Shown here: piece by piece, positions 21,762 through 32,560 of the stretch
Layout: each line of letters begins with the position of its first letter
Position numbering within the stretch: position 1 is the stretch's first letter
NCBI GenBank assembly: GCA_014529385.2
Contig: CM043959.1
Location: 47,619,928-47,683,927 of the forward strand
DNA length: 64,000 nucleotides
DNA from: Adiantum capillus-veneris
Lineage: Eukaryota > Streptophyta > Polypodiopsida > Polypodiales > Pteridaceae
Direction of reading: 5' to 3'
Made by a program: the position numbers and the translations under genes
Notes under the pieces: model-generated
Database searches by the model: none
The model's input: only the letters and a program-made list of their open reading frames with translations
What the model was told of the DNA's origin: nothing

Positions 21762-22826
21762 TTGAAAACCATACATAAGCATGAATGGACTAAAACCAGT
21801 TGTAACATGCTTAACACTATTATATGCAAACTCAAGAATAGGAAGATAATCTTCCCAATCTGATTGCTTCTTGCTAATGTATGCTCGTAGCATATCCTCT
21901 AGCACTTGGTTGACTCGTTCCGTCTGACCATCTGTTTCAGGGTGATCAGCCGTACTTAAATTAAGTTGTGTACCCAATTGTTTAAAAACAGCCCTCCAAA
22001 AATGACTGTTAAACTTGGGATCATGTTCACTCACAATGTTACTTGGCAATCCATACAACCTGTAAAGATTGTCCACAAATAACTTAGCTAATTCTGGAGT
22101 CTTAATGGTTGACTTGGTTGGAATAAACCGACAAAGTTTAGTCAACCGGTCTACGACCACCCATACTGAGTCATGTCCTCGAATAGTTGTTGGTAAACCC
22201 ACAATAAAATCCATGGAGATACTTTCCCATTTACCGTTGGGAATCTCTAAGGGATGTAAGAGTCCTCCTGCTTTCAGACGCTCAACTTTATTAACTTGAC
22301 ATTTTTGGCAATGCAAGACATAGTCTTGAACATACCCATGCAAACCTGGCCAGTAAAATTGTCGTCTTATGAGTGCATAAGTTTTCTTAATTCCCGGGTG
22401 CCCTGCACTTGGACTATCATGACATTCATAAATAATTTGGCGCTGAATGTCCGCGTCCCTCGGTACACACACTCTCCCCTTGTGGAGTAGGTACCCATCA
22501 TCTATGGAAAAATTCTTCCATCTCTGCAGTTCATCACTCGAAAGAGGAGAACTGGGTGTGGAGGAAACAAAACCACTACCAACATTGGAGTGAGAAGGAT
22601 CCCTCTTTTTAACATAGCTCCACACCTTGGAGTATGCAGTATCATGCTCGCACTTACCTTTGAGAGATTCCAAAAACTCACTCCGCAATTTCGTGAAAAG
22701 GAGAGAGTTGATCTCTGGCATTCGGCTGAGAGCATCAGCCACTACATTGTACCGCCCTTTGCGATATCGTAGCTTGGCATCATACTCCTGAAGAATCTCA
22801 GCCCACCTGGCCTTGCGACCCTTCAA
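21762..22826 (-). pseudogene. Chromovirus integrase zinc domain and core
   Basis: Reading leftwards: the end of RNase H (YRKGRYNVVADALSRMPE), then the zinc domain HDSPSAGHPGIKKT ... CQKCQVNK, the core with WESISMDFIVGLP, the second site NIVSEHDPKFNS and the third TDGQTERVNQVLED, ending GFSPFMLMYGFQP at the Copia-B target. The family's SDRD is SEHD here, so the second catalytic Asp is Glu, which should impair the enzyme. Confidence 0.92.
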
Positions 22827-23293
22827 TCACTTTGTTGTGTAAACCACTTGATGCTTTCATGGTCAAACACAATCTCGAACTGTGCACCATACAAATAATG
22901 TCGCCATGTCTTTAAAGCAGACACTATTGCATAGAGCTCTCGTTCGTAAGCAGAGTAATTCTGCTGTGCTGAATCCAACTTCTTGCTTTCAAATGCAATT
23001 GGCCTTCCCTCTTGCAGAAGGACTGCTCCAATCGCACGATTACTAGCATCCGTTTCCAAAACGAATGGCTTTAAGGGATCCACAATAGCCAAAACAGGAG
23101 CTGTGGCTAATGTGTCCTTAAGTTTGTCAAAACTTTGCTGTTGTTCTAATCCCCACTGAAAGATCTTGCCCTTGGCTTTCAGCTGATCTGTCATGGGAAC
23201 AACAATATGGGCATAGTTTTTAACGAATCGACGATAAAAACCTGCAAAGCCTAAAAAATCTGGAGCTCTTCCACATTTTTGGGAGAGGGCCAC
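22823..23293 (-). pseudogene. Chromovirus RNase H and RT connection
   Basis: [16 protein letters not shown] begins the connection region. FVLETDASNRAIGAVLLQEG and NYSAYERELYAIVSALKTWR carry RNase H Asp and Glu. It is frame-shifted from the RT at about 23260 and from the integrase at about 22825. Confidence 0.9.
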
Positions 23294-24156
23294 CTCCGAA
23301 TGGCATCCACCTTGGATTGATCCATGTGTAACCCTACAGCCGAAATAACATGCCCCAAGTAGTGAATTTCCTCCTTGAGGAAATCACATTTGGATTCCTT
23401 GGCATATAACTCATGTTGGCGTAGCAAATGAAACACTTGTTTCAAAGGTGGTAAGTGCTCTTCCTCAGAGGCACTATATACAAGAATGTCATCGAGGAAA
23501 ACGATAACAAACTTTTCCAAGTATGGTCTCAAGACACTATCCATGAGTGTCATGAACGTAGCTGGAGCATTGGTTAACCCAAAGGGCATCACCAAAAACT
23601 CATAATGTCCAAACCTTGTTCGGAACGTTGTTTTGGGTATATCCGCAAGTCTGATGCGTACTTGATGATACCCAGATCTTAAATCAATCTTTGAAAATAT
23701 ACGAGTGTGGGTGAGCTTATCAAACCGCTCATCCACTTGTGGCAATGGGTACTTGTTCCTAACAGTAACCACATTTAATCCACGGTAATCTACGCACATG
23801 CGCATACTACCATCCTTTTTCTTCACCAAGAGAATGGGAGAGGCCCATGGTGAAGAACTTGGTTGAATAAACCCTCTACTGAGATAATCAGCAAGCTGAC
23901 GTTCCACCTCAGCAGCCTCAGAATGACTCATTTTGTAAGGCGGTTTACTCACTAGCTTACTGCCTACAACCACGTCTATGCCATGTTGCACAGAACGTGT
24001 CGGCGGTAACCCTGGTGGTAAATCATCTGGAAACACATCCTTGAATTCCCTTAAAAGTTCCTTTAATTCATTAGCAACATTTGCTTGTTTTGAATTAGTA
24101 GGCATAGTTGGAAGAGGAGAGAGAGAAGAATGCAGCGTTGAGGAAGTTTTATTCAA
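23251..24156 (-). pseudogene. Chromovirus reverse transcriptase
   Basis: The RT follows [11 protein letters not shown] and holds [68 protein letters not shown] and the catalytic [10 protein letters not shown] at about 23480-23510, then YLGHVIS. All core RT motifs are intact in one open frame. Confidence 0.93.
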
Positions 24157-25416
24157 ATATTATCAACATTAAAAACATCATCCACATTGGAAATAAAATG
24201 GCACAGTGAGTAACACAAAAAGAGTTCTTCTATTGCATCATCAAAAGAGAGCTTCATAAGCTCAGCTGTACAAATAAGTGGTGAGGAAGGTACATCCTTT
24301 TCCCCCAACAGCAACACGTGCACACCATTGGATTCGAACATTAGACTATTATGCTCATAGCTACATCTAAGTGATGATCCTAAACTATGCAACCATTCAC
24401 GACTAAGAACCACATCTGCCCTCTCCATATTCATGACTTGGAAATCCAAAAGAGGTACGGTATCCTTGAATTTCCAGAGGTACGTCTTTAACCTGAGTTT
24501 CCCATATCTCAACATCGTGGCCGTTAATCATTGCTACCTTGTAGCGATGGGAACTCGGGGTTTGGGGCAGTTTGAGTCGTTTCACCAATTTATAATTGAT
24601 GAAATTGTGCGACGCTCCATCGTCTACCAAGATCCGCACCCTGTGCCCTTGGATAGAGCCATGCATACGCACCAACTCATGTGGTCCAAAAGTCTGCTGC
24701 CACATGGAGGCCGTGATACAACACTCATGCACCGCCTCGGTGTGTGTTACTTCCACATTAGCAAACTGGGAAGAGGATTCAAGAGGTAAAAGCTGCACCA
24801 TGTACACTGCTTTTTCCTTCCCCTTGTCTTGAGCAACAGATTTCCCAGTGAGACAATCCTTTTTGCTATGTCCAGTTCCCAAACATTTAAAGCACAACTT
24901 TTCTTTTTTGGCTTTCTCAAAATCTTTCGTTGAGAGAGGACCTCTAGACCCCTTGGGCTTTTTGGAGGTCTCTGATGCATCAGATGCAAATTTTCTTTTA
25001 TGATGCACATGATGTGGACGTGTTGAAATAGGTGTAGTGTCATCCACATGCGAACTATGCAATGCCCGATCATCGGGATCATCATGGATGTGAGCTTGCA
25101 CTATTGCTTCCTCAAGTGTTTGTGGATCCTGGGTTTTAACGTGCTTCTTAAGCTCGGGATTTAACCCACGGATGAACCCACGTACCTGCTGGAAGGTGTC
25201 CATCCCTTCCAGCTTGAGGATCACATCCCAATAATGGGAAATATATTCCAATAATGTTTTATGCTGGCACATAGAACATTTGTCCCAGGCGGTCCAATTT
25301 CTATCCTTCTCATTAGTAGGTAGAAATTCCTTCCTGAAGACAGTCTCAAAAGCTGCCCAAGTCTGGTAGGATGCCCTTCTCCTTGAGAGACATCCACCAT
25401 TTGTAGGCCTTGCCAT
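24157..25416 (-). pseudogene. Chromovirus gag C-terminus, zinc knuckle and protease
   Basis: The gag part reads FRKEFLPTNEKDR and VRGFIRGLNPELKKHV, then a CX2CX4HX4C knuckle CFKCLGTGHSKKDC at about 24855-24897. The protease reads VRILVDDGASHNFI near 24600-24640, with Asp where the family has Ser or Thr after the catalytic Asp. After a frameshift near 24450 it continues LDFQVMNMERADVVLSREWL, the usual end of the Gypsy protease region. Confidence 0.9.
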
Positions 25417-25954
25417 CCAAACTCAGACTTGTCTGCAGCGCCGTGGCTGCATCCGAGGTACGTCTAAGGTCATGAATACCATCCCACTTGCTGAGAAAAA
25501 TATTCACGGTGTCCTTGTTTCTCTCACGCTCTTCTCCCCGAAAAATTGGTGGCTTTGTATTTTTCAACAAATAGTCCACCTCTTTTTGGGTCAAAGAGTG
25601 CAACGGTCCTGGAGGAGGGCCTTTCCCGGCACCTGGCCCTTGGCCTGGTGTGGAGCCGTGCTCCTGATTTTGCTGACCAGCAGGGCCCGTGGCCTGCTGC
25701 CGCATATGCAACTTAATCAAATCGGATAATGCTGTGACATTCTGATTTAATTGTGCAAAATTCATTTCAAGCACAGTCATGCGTGTTTGCAATGCACGAA
25801 AATCTTGCATGTCCAGTAACTCATACGCATCGTCTGTCGCCGTTGTGGCACGATTACCCTCCGTGAGAGGAACCGTCCGCGTGGCATCGACAGACGAAAC
25901 GGGTGCGGACTGCTCGAAATCGAATGCATGATGCATATCTATGTCCGAATCCAT
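25346..25954 (-). pseudogene. gag: Chromovirus gag N-terminal half
   Basis: The best start is the ATG at 25952-25954 (MDSDIDMHHAF). A helical stretch with MTVLEMNFAQLNQNVTALSD is followed by a Gly/Pro/Gln-rich linker and the capsid core PIFRGEERERN and KAYKWWMSLKEKG. It is one frame off from the following segment, so gag is broken near 25380. Confidence 0.85.
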
Positions 25955-26835
25955 GCTGTGGACGTACTGTGCGAGAAAAGAAAGGAGAATACCTGAATTC
26001 CAACGAGCTTGTAGCCGTATGCGATAAGGAACTGTATAATTACGCCTTTGAGAAGAAAGAACGTCGACATTGAAAACGAAGTTCAATCCAAGACCACTAC
26101 CAGCTTGACAACAACGAGCAAGACTGTAGTGGATGATTCACTCGAAAGCACGGAGCAAAGTCGAGTTGCCAATAATCTGGTTTACGTCATATGCAATACA
26201 CCAGTTAGTTTTGGCACTGGTCGACGAAGGTTTCAGCCGCCGTCAAGAAGCTAAAATATATGAATCAAACTACAGACGCTTCCGATGTGGTTTGCATCGT
26301 ATGCAATCACTAAAACGATGAAAAAATTAGCCAATTGGTGGCTTGTCAAAACTTCCAAAAACTATGTGCAACAAGTTCGGAATGCTGAAAATGTCGCAAT
26401 CAACAGCAATTTGTGTTGATGATGCCCACTGAATCGGAGAGGAAAACACTAGATGAAAGGAAGGCCTGCCGAGCAAGGCTCGCCTATGTCCAATAGGGTT
26501 GTCCGAGTGGGAACAGCCAACCCTTAGGGGTTTTTAAAAAAAAAAATCATGAAGCTTGCTATTGCAGACAACGCGGCCGCCTGTGTGCTCCTTGTGATGG
26601 AGCTAACTCGCGATGGCGAGCTCGTTTGAAGCCGGGCAAGAGACGACAATTGCTGGTCTTCCCCTTGCACTCCCACTAAGCCCAACTCCAGCCGATTTGG
26701 TGCAGGTCGACAGATGTCCTCGTCCCCGACTAGGGGTTGCTGCACACGCGCGGCTTCGGCTTCCTCTTCTTCCTCCCTTTGAGGTTGCATGCAACATGCA
26801 TCCAAAAGCAGAACGTGCCCTTAGTTCTAAGTTTA
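25955..26835 (-). other. Chromovirus 5' leader
   Basis: This is the untranslated leader between primer site and gag, about 880 bp. It contains no recognised domain. Confidence 0.7.
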
Positions 26836-26847
26836 GCTCTAATACCA
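26836..26847 (-). other. Primer binding site of the chromovirus (variant)
   Basis: On the minus strand, TGGTATTAGAGC one base after the LTR is a one-base variant of TGGTATCAGAGC. Confidence 0.8.
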
Positions 26848-26848
26848 A

Positions 26849-26989
26849 TCTCAGACCAATGGACTGCCATACCCGGTCCATCCGCCCAACCTCCCTTTTA
26901 TAGGCTTCCAGCCTGCTTGAACCCGTTCCCACTGGCAGCCGGCCCCTGGCCGAGTCCGTGACCCCATTGGTTTGGCCCTTGGCCTGACA
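26849..26989 (-). repeat. 5' LTR of the chromovirus
   Basis: 141 bp, TGTCAGGCC to CTGAGA, with the same GA end and TATAAAAG box as the other copy. The target copy TCCTA follows on its right. Confidence 0.9.
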
Positions 26990-26994
26990 TCCTA

Positions 26995-27650
26995 TTAGGA
27001 CTTACTTTTGTACTTTCACCATTGAATAGAGGCAGTCATGTGCCATACACATTTTGTGAGCTAACTTCTTTCTCCTTTCAACATGCTGACATGGGTTGAA
27101 TTTCATCATCCACAAAGATTACATCTCAATCAACTTGGTTTTTGGATGAAATAGCCTGTAACCTTTGATTTTTGAATTTTAACAAAAAACAACACATTTC
27201 ATGGCCTTATTGTCCAATTTTTGCATTGTTTCTTAGGCGTTAAAGCATAAGCAAAGCAACCAAAGGTATGCAAGTGACCAATAGGTGGGTTCTTGCCATA
27301 CCAAGCTTCATATGAAGTGATAAGACTACAATGCTTTAGTGGAACACTTGCTTATCCAAATCCACAATAAACTCCAACTAAAATGTGTGTGGCAAAGCTT
27401 GGATTTTGACCATGCATCATGCCATCTCCATATGTGATATGTTTTTCCTCACAGATATAGTATGTTGTTGAGGGGTACTATGATAGAGTACATTGATGCT
27501 TTATCCCATAAATGCTAGGAATGCATAGAATGATTTAGACATATACTTCCCCCCTTGACTAGTGGATCTGGGCTCATAGTCCATTGTACAAGTGTTGCAT
27601 ACTGCTTGGACCCTGCATATTGGGCTATGGATGTAATTCACTTGGACAAG
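26995..27650 (-). pseudogene. Copia-D integrase relic
   Basis: Reading leftwards from about 27600: GGKYMSKSFYAFLAFMG (integrase core around the second catalytic site), a decayed third-site region, then SYEAWYGKNPPIGHLHTFGC and FAYALTPKKQCKN, the usual integrase C-terminal blocks. Stops and frameshifts occur throughout. The RT and RNase H continuation is at 15990-17614, across the chromovirus insertion. Nothing of gag is seen to the right. Confidence 0.78.
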
Positions 27651-28826
27651 GAGGTGATATATGATTTTTATGATGTGATGGAGAGATTCTATGAGGAAAA
27701 GGATGAGCATGTTGTCATGAATTTTAATTTCTAAAAGTATTTTCCATCTTAATTTGGCCACTTAAGTCTAGGGAAAATAAAAAGAGGACAAGTGAAATAG
27801 ATTAAGTGTTAATGGACCAACCGGTCAAGTCTTGGGACCAAAAGAAGAAAAGTCCATAAAAGATTAAGAGTAATTACTACTAGTTATCTCAGTCATAGGT
27901 AGAGGTCAAGGAAGGACAAATGTATCCTGAGCAGCCTTGATCAAAGGTACATGACAAAGGAGATGACAGAGAGTAATTATAGGAGTTTAAAAATAGAAAG
28001 TGATCGTGTTAAGATCAAGTCATTAGAATAACTCTTTAGGCTCCAAATATGAAGTTTGAAAATCCTTAGGGTGAAATTCTAACTTGCCACAAATCGTCTA
28101 AATTTAGTAAGTCTAAAATTTAGAAGGTCTTGGGAGCAGCTTGGCGGCACCTCTACAGCACTGTGCTAAGGTTTCGTGCAAGATATGGTCAAATTTCCAC
28201 TTTTCAGGTGAAAATAGGGTAAAACCTACCTTCTGAACACACTAGTAAACTCAAAATTCCAAAATTCCCACGAGATTAGCCTGTAGACATCCTACGCATA
28301 GGATGTCTCTTGGCTTAAAATGTGATTTTTTCCTGACAGAAATGCTCCTAATGCGCTACAATTCTAGTAAAAACACTCACAACAACTTTTGAACTTCATT
28401 TCAGCTTTCAAACACTCTTTTGCATCGTTTACAACCTTGTGATGAACCTATCAGCAAGTATAACATGCATGAAGTGCTCTAGATCATAAATCATGATGTC
28501 CTACTTACTCTGCTCCTACTCATCATGTCAAATGGTGATAATGGTACTTTGGTTGCTTCCTAGCCTCTCCAGACTCTCAAGCTCTCCTTTCATCGCTTCT
28601 ACCACTTCAATTCCTACTCATCAACTCAACTAATACCTAAAACTATCTCAGTCTACCTAAGTCTACCTAAGTCGAAGGATCTAGACCAGACACAAGCTCC
28701 CTACACTCCCTCTAAGACCTAGAGAGTCCTCCACCTTGTGATCTTATCTAAATGTAAAATGAGACTCTAGCAAGCCAAAGAATCCCTATCCTCAAGGACT
28801 AGTTTCGGTCACCTACCTAGGTTTTT
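27651..28826. other. Leader of a minus-strand Gypsy and unassigned sequence
   Basis: The right part should be the untranslated leader downstream of the primer site at 28827-28846. No gag reading frame is visible. One perfect inverted repeat is listed separately. Confidence 0.45.
28285..28308. repeat. Perfect 10-bp inverted repeat with 4-base loop
   Basis: AGACATCCTA, loop CGCA, TAGGATGTCT. A related GTAGGATGTC recurs near 29199, inside the probable LTR of the same element. Confidence 0.9.
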
Positions 28827-28846
28827 CGTCCTCGGCAACGACGCCA
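28827..28846 (-). other. Gypsy primer binding site (Asp-tRNA type)
   Basis: On the minus strand TGGCGTCGTTGCCGAGGA resembles the TGGCGCCGTTGCCGGGGA site of many plant Gypsy elements, with two differences. It follows CCAACA plus one base, a normal LTR end. Confidence 0.75.
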
Positions 28847-28847
28847 A

Positions 28848-29500
28848 TGTTGGCGGATACGCCGCGACGGACGTCAGCACAGCGAGAACTCACCTAACAA
28901 GATTTGTCAGCTAAGGATGAAGCTCGACCCGCAAGGGCGTGGAAGCAAGCATAGGGTGTCAATCTACACTCGACCGCCTCTTGACTAATTCCTACAGAGG
29001 TCTCTACGCAGTGTCTAAGCTACAGCCTTCAGGAGTTCTTAAGAGGAGGTTTCCTACAACGCTTACAAGAGCCAAATACCCATTTAACGGTTTTGAAATA
29101 CCAAGAACTTGAAGGAGACCCTACTAACACCAATAGGTCGCTCTCCCTAAGGTCCATGAACCAAAATCCCAACCCAAAACACTTGGTGCAAAATCACGTA
29201 GGATGTCTGGCCAAAATTTGCAGGTCGTCGTTTCCAAAAACTAAAGTGCCTAATGTGTAGCCCTACTCAATGCAAACGCATGGATATATTGAAATGTGAA
29301 AACGGATAACGTATGCTCGCTGAATCACCAGATGAAGCTCGTAGGTCGAGCTCGCAAAACCGGACTGTACGCGTGCAATGTAGGTATTGGCGCGTAGCTC
29401 TCGTCGGGGGCAACATGCTACACTTCTCCGCACTTGATTTCGACCATCGGTACACGTGTAGCGTCAAGATGAATCTCTCACTCTCTCTCGTACACAGTAC
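28848..29500 (-). repeat. Probable 5' LTR fragment of a minus-strand Gypsy
   Basis: The inner end (CCGCCAACA on the minus strand) is fixed by the primer site. The outer end is not determinable because no partner LTR is in the window. The sequence is less AT-rich than its surroundings. Confidence 0.5.
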
Positions 29501-31269
29501 GCTTACTCACAGACTTAACTTTTTTTTAAATGACAGAATATCCTTTATTAAGGTCAAAAAGTGGTATAAATACCTTACAATTTGAAACCCTATTCAAATT
29601 TAACCGTCTACTCAATCTAAATGTCCACATTGGGATACAATCTGGAAACTTTTGTAAGCCCCAATATTTACAAAGGTGAAATGTCGGGTTTTCTCAATAA
29701 ATGAATAATTACAAAAAATAATAATAATCCGCCGAGCATTCATTTTTTGTAGGGTGTGTCTAGCTTCTAATAGGTTTTTGTCATGCTTGATGACTAAGGT
29801 GCTTGTCGTGCTTTCCGACTAGGGAGTTTGAGGTGCTTGTGGGAACACCACCCAAGCTAAAGATGCTTTTTCATGCTTGCTGAGTAAGGTGCTTGAGGTA
29901 AGATGTGCAAAATTCAAAGTCTATCCCACAAGGAGGGGGAGAGCGCTATAAGAGGGGGGGATAGAGAGAGAACACACACACCCTCACACAAGGTAAGCTT
30001 GGTACAAACAAAGCATTTAGGACACTTGTCAAGTTCCTCCTCATGTTGCCCTCATGGTGTGCCTAAAGCCTATTAGTTGGCCACCCAAGGGGTCCAATGA
30101 TAATTTAGTAGAGTTAATTAATTGTTTTTATATTTATCAAGTCCTCTCTCTCAAAGGGGAAAGGGGGACACTTGTCCCAAGGCTACCCTTGTTTCTTGAT
30201 ATGCCCTTTCTTCTGATTGGCTATGCCAGGAGGGGTACAATGAGCTTCAAGCATGAGCCACAAGGAGGGGTACAATGAGCTTCAAGCATGAGCCACAAGG
30301 AGGGGTTGACCAAATCAAATCTAGGTGGTTGCTTGAGGGGTATACTCTCTCACACACACTTACACACTCTCTCATTGTGTGTGGTGCAAAGTGCAAGAGC
30401 TCCCTCTCCTTCTCCAAGCAAGTAGAGAGGTTGAGAGCCAACACCAACACTCTTGTCTATGGAATGAAAATCCAACCAAGAGCTATGCTTCAATGCTTAA
30501 GCTTGTCATCTTCTCCATCTTCATTACTATGCTATTATGTATGCTAGGAAGAAGAGTGATGATAAGTGAGGAACTAGTTCTTTCTCCTATGAAATGTTTC
30601 TTCCCTACCCTCATTCCCTGCTAGCTCTCTCCACCTTCGAAGGTGTTTGAGGTCTTGGGACTGAGGCTTGGGATAGTTAATGCTTTCCACAAAGTTTATG
30701 TTATGCTTGTGATGCATGATGAAGCTTTCCATATTCATTGCATCACCTAGGTCACAAGGAACACAAAGATGGTATTGTAACAAGTCTCTCTTGATGGAAA
30801 AAACTATAATACAAATGCCTATTGGAGGAGGGACCGGCTCCACATAAATCCGATCCTCAATTGTTGTCAAGTTCTCTAAACTCTCTCTCTCTTGCAAAAG
30901 TATTGTTCATTCCAAGTTAACTAAATGCTATGTTTATGTTGCTACCATCAATTAAGTTCACCCTCTATGCTCTCAAAGTAATTTTCCAAAAGTACTTTCT
31001 CTAATTTTTGCTACTCTCAAAGTTAATAGGCCATTTCCATTACATTAAGGGTAATATGCATGGTGGAGTTTGTAGCTTTCCTCTTTGTAATACAATTGTA
31101 ATGGCACTAGAGAATTCTCTTCCTGGTATTGATCTAAGTACACATATCTATTTGCTGCCTCATCTTCATCTAGTAGTGGCAATAAATGGCCCAACATTGG
31201 TCTCGGCCTCTCTACTCCCAGTTGTGGATTATCGGACCTTATGCATACCTTGGCGGTGGCGGTTCTAAT
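29501..31269. other. No gene recognised
   Basis: AT-rich sequence with a 35-bp tandem repeat at 30228-30307. A purine-rich stretch with GCTATAAGAGG near 29947 could be a promoter or LTR piece, but I could not tie it to an element. Minus-strand 30900-31270 may hold the decayed gag tail (NPQLGVERPRPMLG). Confidence 0.4.
30228..30307. repeat. Tandem repeat, 35-bp unit, two full copies and a part
   Basis: AGGAGGGGTACAATGAGC begins at 30228 and 30263, and AGGAGGGGT again at 30298. Confidence 0.92.
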
Positions 31270-32560
31270 GATACTTAGAATTTACTAGCACATTATTTTG
31301 GTATTGTAGGTTAGGCTACTAAGGCCTTTCCCTATTTTGACCACTATTGTAGTAACATTCCTTAGTGGTATGGTCCACTTGTTCTCAATGGCACACCACT
31401 TTTTCTTAGGATATGGTTGTGGCAACATGGAGCACTGTGTTGTTGGATAGTCTCCTCCACATGTCAAGAACCACCTCAACGGTGGTACTCTCTGGTTCTA
31501 GATTCCTAACTCCTTTCCCATTTTTCTCACAATCTCATCTGCAAGTTGTTCAAGATTCATCGGTGACTCCTCCACTAGTGTCGTCTTTGTTGTATTTGAT
31601 CCATTATCTATCTAACATGAATCTGGCAAGATAGTATCCACATCTTGTGATATTTCTCTATAGATTTGGCGGTTTCCTATTAGATAGACAGCTTCTTTTG
31701 TGACTTCTTCTAAAGTGGTATATTTTTTTGAGTGTGAATCCTTCTTGAGGTGCTCGTTAAGTCCCTCAATCAACAACACTACTTGGTGGTCCTCCTAAGG
31801 TTTCTCACGTGGTGGCACCTTTCAATGTATTTGTTGAATTGAAAGGCAACCTCTCGTACTTTCTTGCTATCTTTCTACTTGAAAGAATGAATATGTGACG
31901 CCATATTGTGCTTGATTCCTCTCATGGAAAACTCTTCTACAAATTCTTGCAATGGCACTTCTATGTTTTCATAGTCTTCCTTTTTCAAAGGCTAGAACCA
32001 AGTAAGGGTTGTGCCTTCTAGAGTCAATCCAAAACCTTCAAACTTGATGCCTTCCAGGCTAGAACCAAGTAAGGGTTGTGCCTTCCAGAGTCAATCCAAA
32101 ACCTTCAAACTTGATGCAACTCTCAATACCTACTTAAATGATGCAAAATGTGCATGGGGATCCCCAGATCCATTGTACTTTGATGCCATGCATTTTGCAA
32201 CTTGAGATGGATGCATGGGCCTTGGCTCAATGACATATCTCATCACTCTACAAGCTCCTGTAAAAGCTTCCCATAAGTAGGTGTTGGCGTTCTAGGTCTA
32301 GCTCTCGGTTCTTTTCTTGTAGTGACATCTAGCACTACTTGCTCAGTATGGTATGGCATGGATGACCCTGTAACAGTCGTAAAGCCACCTATGATAGCCT
32401 CTTATTTTGACAAGTGACTCCTTCTCATCCAAGCATTTGGAAATTTTGGTGCTTCCAATCTTGTCATGCGGTTGCTCTCTCCATTGGGTGGAATTTCTAT
32501 GACTCTATCCATAAACTTACCCCTTTCTTAATTGGCTTTTTACAGGCCACCTGATTCAAG
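31270..32560 (-). pseudogene. gag: Gypsy gag relic with internal duplication
   Basis: Minus-strand pieces in shifting frames read CIKFEGFGLTLEGTTLTWF, then PLQEFVEEFSMRGIKHNMA, VREVAFQFNKYIERC and GLNEHLKKDSH, a retrotransposon gag capsid pattern. TCGGDYPTTQC and KKWCAIENKWT then form a degenerate zinc-binding region. A 67-bp duplication repeats the EGTTLTWF segment. Protease and pol are not seen downstream. Lineage is uncertain, but it is not the chromovirus. Confidence 0.68.
31991..32124. repeat. Tandem duplication, 2 x 67 bp, inside the gag relic
   Basis: GCTAGAACCAAGTAAGGG starts at 31991 and 32058. The units are nearly identical, so the duplication is much younger than the relic. Confidence 0.93.

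Larger units (their letters stand above)
17620..26989 (-). mobile_element. Chromovirus (Ty3/Gypsy with chromodomain), split by Copia-B
   Basis: A 9.37-kb span with 141-bp LTRs at both ends (about four differences, 97%), flanked by CCCTA (17615-17619) and TCCTA (26990-26994), a 5-bp target duplication with one mismatch. Minus-strand order is gag, zinc knuckle, protease, RT, RNase H, integrase, chromodomain. Without Copia-B (3.39 kb plus one target copy) it is about 6.0 kb, usual for this clade. Frameshifts break it into five or six pieces. It was inserted into Copia-D in the same orientation. Confidence 0.93.

Noticed and set aside
29515-29580. T-run followed by AATATCCTTTATTAAGG, reminiscent of a LINE or SINE 3' end
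   Set aside because: No element body, reverse transcriptase or target duplication was found next to it.
30574-30897. 107-codon minus-strand frame
   Set aside because: No domain, composition typical of chance frames; possibly part of a decayed retrotransposon but not supportable.
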